Below are positions 12,325 to 25,495 of a stretch of DNA of 64,000 nucleotides, piece by piece (the first letter of the stretch is position 1; every line of letters starts with the position of its first letter). Location of the stretch: the NCBI RefSeq assembly GCF_014805625.2, contig NW_023998427.1:506082-570081 (forward strand). Reading direction: 5' to 3'. The translations under genes and the position numbers were made by a program. This DNA is from Glossina fuscipes (lineage: Eukaryota > Arthropoda > Insecta > Diptera > Glossinidae). The notes under the pieces were generated by a model. The model was not told the origin of the DNA. It made no database searches and was given only the letters and a program-made list of their open reading frames with translations.

Positions 12325-13019
12325 CCGGCGCAGTCGCTAGGTTCAGCGCTGCATTCAGCTAGGTGCCGCGCTGCATTCAGCTAGGTGCCGCGCTGCATTC
12401 AGCTAAAAACGCCATTTTTGTTAAGTGCAGCACGCTCACTAAGTGCAGCGCTGCATTCACCTAAAATACGCTATTTTTGCTAAGTGCAGCGCTGCATTCA
12501 ACTAAAAACGCCATTCAGCTAGGTGCAGCGCAGCATTCACATGAAATACGCCATTTTTGCTAAGTGCAGCGCTGCATTCACCTGAAATACGCTACTTTTG
12601 CTAAGTGCAACGCTGCATTCAGCTAAAAATTCTTTGTCAGCTAAGCGCAGCGCTGCATTCAGCTAGGTGCAGCACGCTCGCTAGGTGCAGCGCTGCAGTT
12701 AGCTGGGTGCAGCGCTGCATTCAGCTGAAATACGCCATTTTTCCTAAGTGCAGCGCTGCATTCAGCTAAAAACGCCATTTTGGGTAATTGCAGCGCTGAA
12801 TTCTTTGCCAGCTAAGTGCAGCGCTGCATTCAGCTAGGTGCAGCACGCTCGCTAAGTGCAGCGCTGCAATCACATGAAAAACGCTATTTCTACTAAGTGC
12901 AGCGCTGCATTCAGCTGAAATACGCCATTTTTACTAAGTGCAGCGCTGCATTCAGCTAAAAACGCCATTTTGGCTAAGTGCAGCGCTGCATTCAAATGAA
13001 ATACGCCACGTTCGCTAAG
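12325..13019 (+). repeat. GC-rich palindromic minisatellite array, right end lost in a gap
   Basis: At least 18 cores of GCAGCGCTGC or close variants are spaced mostly 39-41 bp apart. Some spacings are 22 bp, which suggests two alternating sub-units of about 18 and 22 bp. A typical unit reads CTAAGTGCAGCGCTGCATTC followed by AGCTAAAAACGCCATTTTTG. Variants include CAGCACGCTCGCTA and CCGCGCTGC. The core is a perfect palindrome and much richer in GC than its surroundings. The array runs into the assembly gap at 13020 and is not seen beyond 13374, so its true length is unknown. Confidence 0.9.
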
Positions 13020-13374
13020 NNNNNNNNNNNNNNNNNNNNNNNNNNNNNNNNNNNNNNNNNNNNNNNNNNNNNNNNNNNNNNNNNNNNNNNNNNNNNNNNN
13101 NNNNNNNNNNNNNNNNNNNNNNNNNNNNNNNNNNNNNNNNNNNNNNNNNNNNNNNNNNNNNNNNNNNNNNNNNNNNNNNNNNNNNNNNNNNNNNNNNNNN
13201 NNNNNNNNNNNNNNNNNNNNNNNNNNNNNNNNNNNNNNNNNNNNNNNNNNNNNNNNNNNNNNNNNNNNNNNNNNNNNNNNNNNNNNNNNNNNNNNNNNNN
13301 NNNNNNNNNNNNNNNNNNNNNNNNNNNNNNNNNNNNNNNNNNNNNNNNNNNNNNNNNNNNNNNNNNNNNNNNNN
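13020..13374. other. Assembly gap (355 N)
   Basis: The run of unknown bases starts in the middle of a satellite unit, so the gap was probably caused by the array. Open frames crossing it are artefacts. Confidence 0.98.
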
Positions 13375-14989
13375 ATTTAAAATAACAAAATATTCTTCAT
13401 TTATTTCAAAATATTCATTCCTTTATAATAAATATAAACAAACGCGTAACGGGTGGAAACCGATTCGCCCTAAACCACATACAATTTTTTTTTTTTCTAA
13501 AATAATGACTCATCGAGTTGAAAGGAAATAACTTACAACCCGCTGCCTTTGTCATCTGCAGTGTTATCATTTCAAACAAAGGTCGTTCGCATTTTTTCGT
13601 GCTTTTGAGGGCAGTTGTCAACTGTCCAAAAAAAAAAATTGTTTTTGAGAGGAAAAAAGAAATCAACAAACATTTGCATTTCTTTTTTACTTGAAAACAA
13701 CTTTGATGTCTATAGACTAATTGTCTGCCAGCATACTCTGGAGCATTTTTTTTAAAGGCACCAGTACCACTAAATTGTTTTATATTACTCCACGTAACAA
13801 ATAACGTTTTGGATTTTGTCACTTCGTGATTGCTTTAAATAGATTCAAAATTTTTGTCGTTCTAGTGTACTGAAGAATATAACAATAAAAAAAAAGGAAA
13901 GTTATTTACATACATGATTCTTCCCGAAGTGAAACAATAAAATTTCTAGGCTGATTGAAATTTCCGCGGGGCGAAAATGAAAAATAATGTTGCAGGGATA
14001 TATTTTTTTGAACGGCTCTCTAATTTGTTTATCACAAGAAACCCTTTTGAAATCCAATTTGCTCGAAACACATCAAAACGTCGGTCTACGATTGTAGAAA
14101 ATTGTATATTTAAGGAAAAACTCAGAAAGCATTGAAATTGTTTGAGTTTTGAAACCAACTGGCAATCCGAGGCCGCCACTACTGGTGACCCGAATGATTG
14201 ACACAAATACTCCTATTGTTTGATCATATTTTTTTTTTTTTTGCGTTTAATATTTGACCAGCCATTCAGGCGACGTCCTCTATACGTGCAGGCACAGCGG
14301 CGGTCAGAAAGAATTGTAAGTAGAGAAAGGATGGAACGTTTTTGTGTGCGTTGGCCTTAAAAGTGGAAGTATGTGGGACGGCTACTCATTACTTGACAAG
14401 GCCAATTATATTCCTATTTAAATAATTTAAATATTATTGAGATTATTGAGGGCTTTGCAATATCAACCAACCAAAAATCATCAAGCATAGGGTGTTTGTA
14501 GTAAGCGGATACGCTATTATTCACACCTTTTTTTCATGCGGCACAGCTAGTCCGTTTCGAATTTCATTTGCTGACAAAATATTATCAACAATCTGCTGCA
14601 ATCATAGAAGGATATTTAAAAGATGGAAGGCAAGTTACGCGGGAGGTGGATTACAAATTGGTTAAATGCTGGGAAAATTTATTCCAATGGAAGATGAATA
14701 CTGCCGAGGTGTACACGTATTTTGAAATATTTTTCGATGGCAGGATCGCATATGTAGGACTTCCAATTCACGCCAATGTAGGTAATCTGGGCCTTAACGT
14801 ATACCTATGTAATCCTCTTTCTACATCTATTTTCTTATATTGAAGAACATGTTTGTTCTTCCATCTACATTTTGATAATGAAGCTTCCATTTTCAAGAAA
14901 AAGGGTATAATATTTACCAATGAGAATTGCATCGATTCACATAAATGGGAAAGGGCTGATTCGTTCACTGAGACTATGTTTCAAGTTGC
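13375..14989. other. Intergenic, no gene recognised
   Basis: Short open frames occur on both strands. The one at 14568-14843 starts at CTG, not ATG, and shows no motif I recognise. There is a poly-T run near 14230. Confidence 0.55.
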
Positions 14990-15260
14990 ATAAATAGCTC
15001 CAAGGCATAGCTAGGCTTTACAAAAAGCTCGGTAATCTGTTCGTTACAAAAGGGCTGTGTATATCATGAGCATGGTAAGACCAATATTTAACTATGCCTG
15101 GGTCGTGTGGTCTCCTTCCTAAAGGTATTACCTTAATTCAACAGAATAAGTTCAGACGCAATTCGAGCTCTTTGGCCTTGGAAAATTTGGTTGGAATCAG
15201 TTAATCTCTTTGCCAGCTTCGGAGAACATATTACTACTTTTAATCATAATTACACTAGCG
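14990..15260 (+). mobile_element. Decayed non-LTR retrotransposon (LINE) fragment
   Basis: The frame at about 15050-15121 reads MSMVRPIFNYAWVVWSPS. This is the conserved (V)RP-hydrophobic-Y-VW-SP block found just after the polymerase core in reverse transcriptases of Jockey/CR1-type LINEs. The frame breaks at the stop right after it, and the flanks have stops in every frame. It is a dead fragment, and the subfamily cannot be told. Confidence 0.6.
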
Positions 15261-15894
15261 AAACGAAGGCATCCCATAATTAGTTAAATGAATAATTGGT
15301 ATTATTGGTATGATGGGAAAGTTCTATCGTATTTTAAAGAAAACATTTTGATTTGAAGACGCTTTATGCGTTCGTCAGCGGGCGGGCGGTGTATACCGAG
15401 TTACCTTGCAATTGCAAAGTGGTTAGATGTGGTGACGGTTACGGTGACACTGAAATCTCTGGAACGAAATTTGTAAACTATATTTGAGGAGAACGAACAT
15501 TAACAACTTCACTTGCCTATGGGTCATATAAGTTTTTATAAGCGTTACTTCCTTTCTGAAAGTCAAGTCAAATGCAATATTTAAATGCACTTTATCCACT
15601 TCACTTTTTCACTGTGCCCCTTAAATAATAAGCTCCTACATAACGCATTCTGCCTATTTACGTTAGTTTAACAAGCAAAATTACCTGGAGGTAGTAAAAG
15701 ATGGTAGAATTTTCCCGCCAAGTGATTACTTTACAAAAACTAAATATCTAGCATAAGATTTATTTTTAAGGATCTAGTCTAATTCGGCCGGTATTGTATT
15801 GCACTTAAGGTTTATATGTAAATAAACAAGTAAATTAATATTAAAAATATTTTAATCTTTACAAGAAATGCGAAATTTACCAATAAATTCGAAA

Positions 15895-16540
15895 ATTATA
15901 TTCGGTCATGACCTAATCTTTTATACCCATCACAGTTACCGGAAAATAGAGTAAAAAAAAGGAAGAACTGAATTTTCATACTCTATAATATTCGGTGGGT
16001 GCGAGTGATTTTTATTATTTTCCAAATAAAAGTGTACATTTATATGGTGTTTGCGAAAGTTTCTTTTCAAATTCTTTTCGCGATATCTTCATTTTTGCGA
16101 GTGGGAGAATGTCGATCACAGATACTACACTGTTGGGCAGATGGATATATGGACAGACGACGGATTTTGCAAAGCTAAACTTGTTTCAAATTATATACAC
16201 AATCATATTGGGTAGGCGTGATCTCAATTTACGTAGTTCGGCAGGCGTACCTATCGGTCAATATGGCCCCTTTTGCAATAGCAATCTGCATGCAAGAACT
16301 TCCAACATTTCTGCCAAATTTGAAATCGATAACTTCATTTTTGCGGCCAAGAGGCGTTACACATCGAACAGACGGACAGACGGACAACCTTACATGCTTA
16401 AATCGATTCAGAATGTAATGCTAATCAAAATAATCAAAATATATACTTTGCGGGATGTCTGGAGCTACCTTCGGGTATTGCAAACGTTTTGACAAAATGA
16501 ACATACCGCTCATCCTTCGATGATAGGTATAATAATAAAA
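15895..16540 (+). repeat. Dispersed repeat copy, near full length
   Basis: It starts AAAATTATATTCGGTCATGA, then has TATACCCATCACAGTTACCG (15922), ATTTTTGCGAGTGGGAGAAT (about 16091), a GACGGACAGACGGACA-type block (16370-16386) and ends GGTATTGCAAACGTTTTGAC plus CCTTCGATGATAGGTATAAT. Open frames inside are incidental. The order of blocks is the same as at 61100-61625. Confidence 0.65.
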
Positions 16541-19299
16541 CATTTGGCAATAAATTTAAGACATTATTTGGACATAGATAGTCGAGCAACGCATGTAGTA
16601 CCCTGCACCTAACTATTCATGTTATATGCTGAACGATCAAATTATCTGTTGATGTGCCAGAAAACGCGAAAGAAAATCGTTCGAGTCGAATCGTAAAAAC
16701 GAAGAGATGATACCAGGGGATTAGCGAAACGCAACGCCAAATAAATTAGGCAATAGGAGAAAAAGAATGCTTTTAGAGATTTTCTCCCAGCAACCATCAG
16801 CAGAGTATAAGTAATGAGAACGACACCGTTTGTGAAGTTGAAGCAAGTAATCGTGAACGAATCTCTCGAAGACCGCACCTTTACCCAGGCGTAATTGCTT
16901 CAATATTTACCCCCAGTCCTGTAATTATTAGATATACGAAATATACATTTGTCACGGAAATTCCTTATTGACTTGACGATTCATTCTTTAGGAGGCTCCT
17001 TTGCAAATCGATTATATAAAAAGAAATTCCCTTTTAATTATATAAAAGCTAAGCCATTTTTAATCCTTTTCTATTGCTGAATATTTCGCGTCGTAAAGCT
17101 CTTGATTGCTTCACTGTACACAATCATTTCCCATCATCATAAACACATAAATAGTGTAAAGGAGAAGACCGGCCGGCGCCGTTATGTTTTTTTTTTTTTT
17201 TTCTAATAGTAAAATGTAACTGAAAACGGAAGTAAAAACCTCTGCTTTATGCTTTGTTCGTTCCTTCAATTCTCGTGCAAAGCAAGCATGTATGAAACTG
17301 TATATAGAGCGTATGGGGCATATATTATTGTTGTTATTGTCGATGGAGGGCATTTACTGATATGCGTGTTATTACTCTCGGTGTTATTTAACAATTTCAA
17401 AGGATAAAAAAAATCAATATTTCCACTCTTTAAAAGATAATTTTTTTCAAAAGTTGTGTTGGTTTGCTTGGAAAGTAATGTAAGTGGCCTTTTAGCATAA
17501 GATTTGAATATTTTCTAGCGTTGCAGCGATGGTATTATAGCCAAGTGAACATTTCAATTAGTCGATTGTATTGCTGATGTTCACGGTGTTTGTACAACTA
17601 AAGGCAAGCGATCCCATTTTTTTATAAAAATACGATTTAGTCTTAACAGGACATTAATTTGAGATGCAGAGACGCGCTAAATTTTAAAACTTTTTAATTT
17701 TTTTTTAAAAATGCAAATAAATTTTATATCATTTTATAAAATGAATCTGCGTGGAAATTAGCCGATTTTTTAAGACACCAAGAGAGATAAACATAAGCAT
17801 GTCGTACGAAGAAGGGAATAAACGATAAATTTGACAATAAGGTTAGGCAGTGATAATTTGCTTGCAAAAGTGCATATAAGCAGACAGTCGAATGAAGAGA
17901 GTCGAATCGTAATATGCGAATGCACAAAACGTTCCGTTAATGTAAACATCACAATTCAGTGATACGAACTTAAGTTCAAAAATGAGTTGGAGAAAAAAGA
18001 AAGGCATGATATGGTTAAGCAAAAGCGAGTTCCCGGATTCGATTGGGAATTTGTGAACAAGGCTTATATAAGACTTGGAAGAAATATGAATAATGATTTT
18101 GTGTTTACACCGAGCACCAAAGTATGAATTGTCAATACAAAACATTAAATGGTTAAATTCTGGAAAGCCATGAACAGGATTACGGTTTTATATACCAAAT
18201 TCTTCTGTATGATGAAACTTTTTTCATCTGTGTGGGTACGTAAACAAACAAAACTCTTACAGAGGATGCTGCGAAAAGATGAGAAACATTCAAGGAACCT
18301 CTCAAAGCGCAAGTGACAGTTCTATGCAGATTTCACGTAATAATTAATTAAGCCAAAGTTTTTTAGGCGTAAATAATTATCGCCAGCACTGCACCACCTG
18401 CCCCGCAGCTTGTAAGACTAAGTGGCTTCATGCAGAGTTCGTCAATACGAAAGCGTGAAGCTTACAAACTTATCAACGAATAATACATAGGTCAATAATT
18501 CCCAATTCGCAATAATTTTATTGCGAAATTCGACTTTGTTGATCAATAAAATCCTTCCCTTTAACATTTTTCTCAAACCATTTGTGAAAATAATCAATGT
18601 AAACTTTAGTTTCCCTAATGAATGCATTATGGGATCCAAATGTGTTTTCTTGGCACATTATCCTACGACTTTCGTATAGTCTTCGCAGCCTAGAGATGTG
18701 CAGAATAAAATGAATATGGCAGAAATTCGAACCATCATTCATACAACTTTCCCATTGTAGGCATAGGCTCGTGACACAATGTGCCTATTCCACTGTGACT
18801 ATAAACGCGGCACAATTCGCTATCTCCGAACATATTTAGGGTGCCAGGTATCTCTTCAAACTTCACCTTTTTTGTTGTTTTCTAACGTAATCACTACTCT
18901 CGAACAAAATGCCAACAAGTTGCTGTTTTCAACAATTGTCTAGGACGCGTTATTATCTACATATCAAGACGCTACTCAGCTAGTCAGTACAGCGAATGAT
19001 ATATGTTGTCGTCATTACAGATTGATCCTTAATGGCTGCGAACAAAAAAATATATGTAATCTGGCATATGAATGTCAGAAGCTGATTCTTGACAATCGAC
19101 ATATGATGCTCGAAGAGTTAACTCGAACGACAAATAAGACATTTAGGTCTTTTCACAATATTTGCGTTAAGATTTTTGGCATCGAAGATATTTTCTCGCA
19201 ATAGATTCCAAGAAAACCATATTTTCCTAATGATATGATCGCAAGGGACCTTATATGTTATTGTCTGGGTCCCTATTGTCCCTTTTTTCAAAGCTATAA
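16541..19299. other. Intergenic, no certain gene
   Basis: Mostly AT-rich with incidental frames. On the minus strand, 18518-18742 is an ATG-started 74-codon frame. Upstream of it, about 18742-18870 is open in a different frame, which looks like a decayed coding or mobile-element sequence, but no domain was recognised. At 19022-19204 a plus-strand 60-codon frame is also unrecognised. Confidence 0.5.
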
Positions 19300-19690
19300 T
19301 GATTACTTTCAGAGCATTTTGAACCGATGAAATTTATCTAACAGAGAACAAGTAGCTTAGGTCCAAACATCAATCAGACAACTAACGATATATAGATGAC
19401 TACATCCAAGGATGCGTCAATAGCTTTGAAAGAAATAATAAATTATGATCTGTTTTTTGACAATTTCGGTGAATATGCCTATCGTTCTTAGTTGGAACTA
19501 ATAATATATGCCAATGATTTAAAACTGTCTTCTAGATAAATCAGAGCAAGAGATATACGTCTACCATAAGATGGAAACTCACCTGATACAATTAAGGCTT
19601 CATTTGGACCAGTTGTGTGAATATTTCCCATGTTTATCGGCTGCTCGACTTATTGTTTGGAAGTTTTATATGACTGGGTTTTTTTTTTGA
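19300..19690 (+). mobile_element. Decayed LINE reverse-transcriptase fragment with mutated YADD box
   Basis: The frame at about 19504-19530 reads IYANDLKL, a match to the LINE polymerase box (L/F)YADDLK with the first catalytic Asp changed to Asn. About 60-80 bases on, a second block reads HLIQLRLHLDQLCEYF, like the conserved LQ..LD.L..W stretch that follows in Jockey/R1 polymerases. Frames are interrupted, so this is an inactive remnant. It lies 4 kb from the fragment at 14990-15260, but I cannot show they come from one insertion. Confidence 0.55.
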
Positions 19691-22600
19691 GTAAAAGCTT
19701 TTTTTTTTCTTTTATTTGGCAAATTTATGGAAGAAAAAATATTCTTTAATTTATTACCCTACTTGCACTACTGTGATCTGAAATAATTAGAAAAACTTTT
19801 ACGCGGTATTAATTTCAAAATTATGTTTCCTTCCTCTCTTTCGATAGATCTCTCTCGTGCAAGTTTTCGTTTTTTCTCTTAAGATTTTTTCAACTTAAGT
19901 CATCAGAGTTTCACCAGCTAACCCTTGCACTATAGACGCACTTTTCGATAAATTTAATAATATATTAAATAATACAATTAATATATAAAAGCAAAAAACA
20001 AAAATATTAAATGTCGTCAACGCATCTTTTTCTTATCTCGGCATAAATTATAAGTGGTTAAAAGATTCCAAAGTTTTGTGTCACTTTTTAATTCAATAAA
20101 TTTAATTCAAGAGAAAAATGCATCAATATACTGTAGAGGGAAAGAGACAAAACATGTATTAATGAAAATTTAATGAAAACAAGAATACATTAACGCTTTG
20201 CACAAGAAATATCTTCATTATTTGTGCATATGTAATTAAAAAATATAACTTTATTAGAATACTAAATAAAAGCTTGTGACGCACAATTTTGTTTCTTGAT
20301 GTGCATATATAAATGCGTATATATAAATATATAAATATATATATTATAAACCCGTATGTTTTTTATTGCTTCTTTGTATTTAGAATTTTCTTTTGGTAAT
20401 AAATATTAGCTCACTTTTATATCTATTTTTGTATATACACTTGAATATTCTATTTCATTATATTTAAAAAAAAAAAAAACAAAATAGCAAAGAAAAGTAA
20501 TCACACATCGCCCGGTTTCACATTTATTTTATATTTACTAAAACGTTAAGAGCACAATATTAACGAATAATAAATAGACTCCCGCTGTATAATAAAAATT
20601 AAATGTTATACGCCTTTATATTTTTGTAGATATTATAATTTTCACGGATTTCGAGTAAGAACACTTTTTATGTTTGTAATATCTAAACTTCTTGTCTAAT
20701 TCTCATAGAAAATTTTCTTCTCAGTTTATTTCGTACAAGCTCTCGCGATACAAAATTCCCGCATCTTTATCAATCAACTCGTTCGAAGAAGACTGAGAGA
20801 CTGTAGGAGCAACAACAACGGCAAACATCAAAATATTCAAACTCTGCATGCATGTACGTTGTATATGTGTGTTTGTTTTGTTATTTAAGATTTTGTCTTT
20901 TTGAGAGTAAAGTTTACTTTACTGTGTGTTCTTATGAAACTCGTTGTTGCCTTTATTGAGAGTAAGAATATCTTCTTGAGAGTACAATTTACTTTGCTAT
21001 GTATTCTAAATGAAAATAAATAACAAATAACGGCTGCCGGTTCATCAGATGTTTTTACAGAGAGGAGATGTCTTTTATTACTTGGCAGCGTGGTGTCTCT
21101 CTGAGAGTAGATTTCTTTGACACGCGGCACTGAAAAAATCTAAAAAATGTTTATATCTGTATTCATGTATACAATTGTTAAAAAGTGGTGATTCTCTCTC
21201 TCTGTTTCCTACCTCTTTTTCAGACAGGAGTAAACCGAGAGACGAGTAATTGACAAGATGCTCCAACATTTTGCTCAAAATACACACTAGTAAAATTTTC
21301 AGAAACTTTTCGTGTTCCGTTATCAATAAAAGCAGTAACGCTGTTAATTAGCAGCCATTTGGTCGTTACTCTCTATTTGTTTGGGAAAGAATTCTTTTAA
21401 ACTGTTACACTATATCAACCACTGTTATTTTAACTTTTCGTAAACAATTATCTCCCATTACTCCTTACAATAAACGTTTTTCTTTGGTTTCAGTAAATTA
21501 TTTAAAGTGCTGACTATCAACGATTGGTCAATCCTAGAGTTTCGCACATTGTAAAATAATTTTATTAAATCAATTCAAGTTAATGTCAACTTCAAGTTTG
21601 GCATCAATCAAAAACTTTAAGTACCAAATAAAACTTTTCAATTAAAAAAAAAAAAAACCGAAGATTTTCATTTATTTAATTTATATAAGACAAAGCCAAA
21701 AAAGTAGATGGAATAAATGATGAAATTCATCTGTTTTCTAATTCTTATCTAAGTATGTTCGTCAAAAGCTTCAATAGGATTCAGTAAAAATATTTTTATG
21801 AAAAATTAAGAGGAAATTTTTTGCGATTTAAAAAAGTGATTTTATAGGAATAATTTATCTTTATTTCAGTTAGTTATTATTTGCATATTTAAAAATTTCA
21901 TTTACATACACATATATTTGAGATATTCTGGAATATGTAATTGAAATTTATTGAAGCATTTGGCAGAGTTTCTCAACGTGATATTAACAATGAAGAGGAA
22001 ACAAATTATATATTGTACGTCCCTACTTTTTAGATCTTTCGTATATATACATTTATATATGAAACATAACGCACATTCGTTTAAAAACAAAGAAGTCTAT
22101 ATGAATTTGCTTTGAAATTGTTTAATACAGGGTCAAATCCCATCTAAAAATTCGTAACGGAACCCTTGTCCAAGCAGATAATAAGAAGGAAAGAGCAAGC
22201 GTTCAAGTAGCTGCTAATTAGCATCGCTACTACACTTATTGACAACAGAACATGAAAAGTTGTTGAAATTTTGCTAAGGTGCATGTTGTAAAAAATATTG
22301 GGGCATCCTGTTATTTGGATGTCTCTCGTAACATGAAATTTGACAATAACAGTGCCGACAATAACTGAATAAATGATACTAAGTAATGACAACAAGATAT
22401 GCTATCAAAAAATGGAGGAATTATATATGAAAAATTTAGCTTCGGCTATTCGGCAAAAACGCCTTAACATAAAAACGAATATACTCTCCTTGATAAAAGA
22501 GCTGCCGAACTTAAATAATACGTAATTACATATTAAATCAATATACTACCAAGATTTACAGTATACTAAAACAGTAGATTCAAAGCAGTTCCATTACAAG

Positions 22601-23639
22601 CACCTAATAAATCGAAGTTCTTTCACTCTTTCAACGATCCGCTTGCTGATTCTTGCCACTTTTCTCCACCCACCATAAGCTTCTGCATTCCCAGTTTTTA
22701 TAATCAATTTGCGTGTGATTCCTGTTAAAATCGTGGCGATAATCAGGTATAAATGATGTAGTTTTCGCCAGTTTTAGTTTTTAAGCAAAAACCCTTGACC
22801 ACAAAAGCAAAAGTCTGCTTACAATTACGTGATTTCCACTCTTGTCTGTAAGATTTAAGATAAAAAATTTGCAAGTTTTGAAACAAGTTGACACAAAAAC
22901 ATTAAATTTGTTACTGTGATTTGCATAGTAAAGAACGTTAAAGTTTCAAGTCACCTAATTTTGGAACCTTATAATTTGCTTTTCGAATAGATCTGTTGTA
23001 TTCAAAGATCTTTCTATATTCTAATGGCTATAACAGAGTCTCTACAAAATTGTTAGCTTCATTTTTTATTTTTAATTTTTTTTGATATCAAAGTTTTCAT
23101 GGACTTTAAGCAATAATATTTTTCAAGTTTGTAATATTTAAACATTTTGTGGAACTTCAGTTCACACGCGTTTTCCCGCGTAAAAGAGCTAAAAGTTGGC
23201 TTTGCTTTATTGCGTCAATGAAGTGTTGTTCCATGACCCTTTTTAGGCAAACTATGCTATTATTAGTTAAGAAACTTCGTTCGTTCGTGACAAGGCCGAA
23301 AGCTGATAAGCGATTTTGTTTGCTTCATATAAAACTTCCGTTCATGTCTTCATTTTTGTTGCTATCATTCCTATCGGGTGAAAAAGCAGGAAAAAGAAGA
23401 AAATTTATTTATATTTATTTATGCCTGTCAAAATCGAAACAATAACAGTTGATTCTGTTTAAACTGCATGAATATATCAAACTTTTGATGTAACAAACGA
23501 TAATTTATAACTTTTATAAAGATTTAAATAAAACTGAAATTACAATTTATTTGCATTTTCCCTAGACTCCTGCTACTGTGCACTAAGACCTATTCTATGA
23601 AAGATTAGAAATACCAGGCAAAATGCGATATGTATGCAG
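19691..23639. other. Intergenic, very AT-rich, no gene recognised
   Basis: Contains AT-rich low-complexity DNA (20280-20480), poly-A/T tracts and a cluster of short direct repeats at 20900-21130. The open frames are short and lack motifs. Confidence 0.6.
20900..21130 (+). repeat. Short direct repeats with GAGAGTA core
   Basis: Blocks starting TTGAGAGTAAAGTTTACTTT (20901), TTGAGAGTACAATTTACTTT (about 20977) and CTGAGAGTAGATTTCTTTGA (about 21100) are diverged copies, and a fourth occurs at 39175 (CTGAGAGTAAAATTTATTTT). Their origin is unknown; they could be the ends of a small element. Confidence 0.45.
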
Positions 23640-23975
23640 ACATTATACAGAGAAGTAGTGCTCGAGCCGAACGAGCTCAACAACCGCCGTCGAACTGAAT
23701 AGTCGTTCTTCGACCTAGAAACAACTTTTTAAGTTAAATATTAACGCTAAGTAGACGAACAATATGTAAGTATTTCGTAGTATGCCTTTATTAGCTTCTT
23801 TTCGGCTCTCTCTTTAGGCTGTGATTGCAGGGCACCGTCCAAACAACAAGTGCATGAACAGTTGGCGTTTCATTGAGGCCCATCCCAAAATGGCACAAGC
23901 CTACAACCAAAGTTGTGCCCACCCACGTGAACCATGTCACGGAAAAGAGCTCAGTCTTTTGGAGACGATATGACA
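23640..23975 (+). other. Candidate small spliced transcript with a 39-codon ORF (weak)
   Basis: A consensus donor GTAAGT at 23766 and a pyrimidine-rich acceptor CTCTCTCTTTAG ending at 23817 would define a 52-bp intron, the usual size in flies. The downstream block 23818-23975 is clearly less AT-rich than its flanks. It contains an ATG frame at 23854-23973 (39 residues, starting MNSWRFIEAHPKM, with two Cys). The minus strand is open here too, so coding is not proven. I recognise no family. Confidence 0.25.
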
Positions 23976-25495
23976 AGTATAGCTAAAAAATTAAGTACGC
24001 ACATATAATTTGTTATTTAAACGACTTTATAGTTGTTTCTTGTTAGATGCAGCTGGAAAAGGAACTAGGCCGTCTCATACTGAAAAGTGCCTCCAATAAG
24101 TGCCCTAAGTATAGAACGAGCAATATGTTTTTTCTACTACAGCTGTTTTTTAGTTACAAAGACTCTTAGCAACTAATGCTAACGCAAAAGCTGGGGTATT
24201 CAGCTTTCGTGTAATTTGACAGATACGGGAAAATGCAATAGTGTTGTGCATACGTAAAACAAAAAAAGCGCAGGTCATCAAAATATGCTGAATGATATCT
24301 TTTACGTGAAGCAAAACCAGTTGAAAAACCGAAGCGGAAGCTAAATTTCATATACACAATCAACGTTTTTCTTTTTAATCGATTAAAAAATTTCAATTTT
24401 CTTTCGTAATTGTATCAAATCCAGAAACAAAGTGCGTTAGCGTTAACTCTGTGTGAATGTATGTACGTATATAAGATCATCAAATAAGGATTTTCTTTTG
24501 CTTTAATTTATGGTAAAAACTAAGCGGTAAGGGCGCTGACACAATGAGGCGTCGATTTCGAGTTAAAAACTCCCATATGGTTCTACAGCAAAATGTAAAC
24601 AAAAGCATATGATTTTTTAACCAAAAATAAAGAAACCGACGTAAATAGAACAATTTTGTGTCTTCTATGAAACGATCGCTGTTTTTACACCCATCACCGA
24701 AGCGTTGTTTTACGTGTTTTTTGCTGTAGCCCATAATTTACAACACATATATATGAAGTTCCACAAATATATATATATATAAATTTCCACTTTTATTCTA
24801 AAATTAAAAAAAATCAAACAGAGTACTAACATCGTTAAGGAACCTTCTCCCTCTACCCAAAAAAATTCAAAATTCATTCACTTTATCGAAAACTAATACG
24901 AAAAGCAGACTATAAATATTGCCTCTTCCACCACTTGGGTAAGCGGGCGGACAAGTTAATGCGACGAATGGGCATCCAGGCAAAACAATAAAAATAAATT
25001 ATTCATGTAACTTTATTGCCCCGAACGAATGTCTTATTGCTTTCCTTATAAGTCATTCATTTCACAATTTTTCACAGACCAACTGAATTATGACCTTCAG
25101 CGAATTTTTTCCTTGTCATGACTTGAATTGGTTAAAAAGAGCTTTCTTAACGTGGTTGGCGATTTAACTTCAAATATTTACAACTTACGGACCACTTAAC
25201 GCAGTCTTTCCTAGCGTTCCTACCAAATTTTTGTACACCATCCTCTTGATTTTGCCTTCTTGAAATGTGTTGTCTATCATTTCTGGAACGGATTTGATTG
25301 CTTTGAATGTACGCCGCGCACGGCTTTGCGTCCGGCAGACAAGTTTCATTTGAAACGCAAAACTTAAGGCCTAAAAATATATCAATTTTTTATTGGTTAT
25401 ATACAAACACCCTAATAGATTGATTAGTCAGGTTATGGGTGTTACGGGCGTTGTCACATTTAAATACAATATTTTAGTTATAGAATGATTTTGCT
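23976..25495. other. Intergenic, no gene recognised
   Basis: AT-rich with TA microsatellite runs (about 24768-24782) and incidental frames. It ends at the stop codon of the minus-strand gene that follows. Confidence 0.6.

Noticed and set aside
12978..13385. Open frame crossing the gap
   Set aside because: It is made of Ns and satellite sequence.
14568..14843. 91-codon plus-strand frame
   Set aside because: It begins at CTG, has no ATG at a sensible place and resembles no family I know.
15995..16492. 165-codon plus-strand frame
   Set aside because: It lies wholly inside a copy of the dispersed repeat whose other copies have no such frame.
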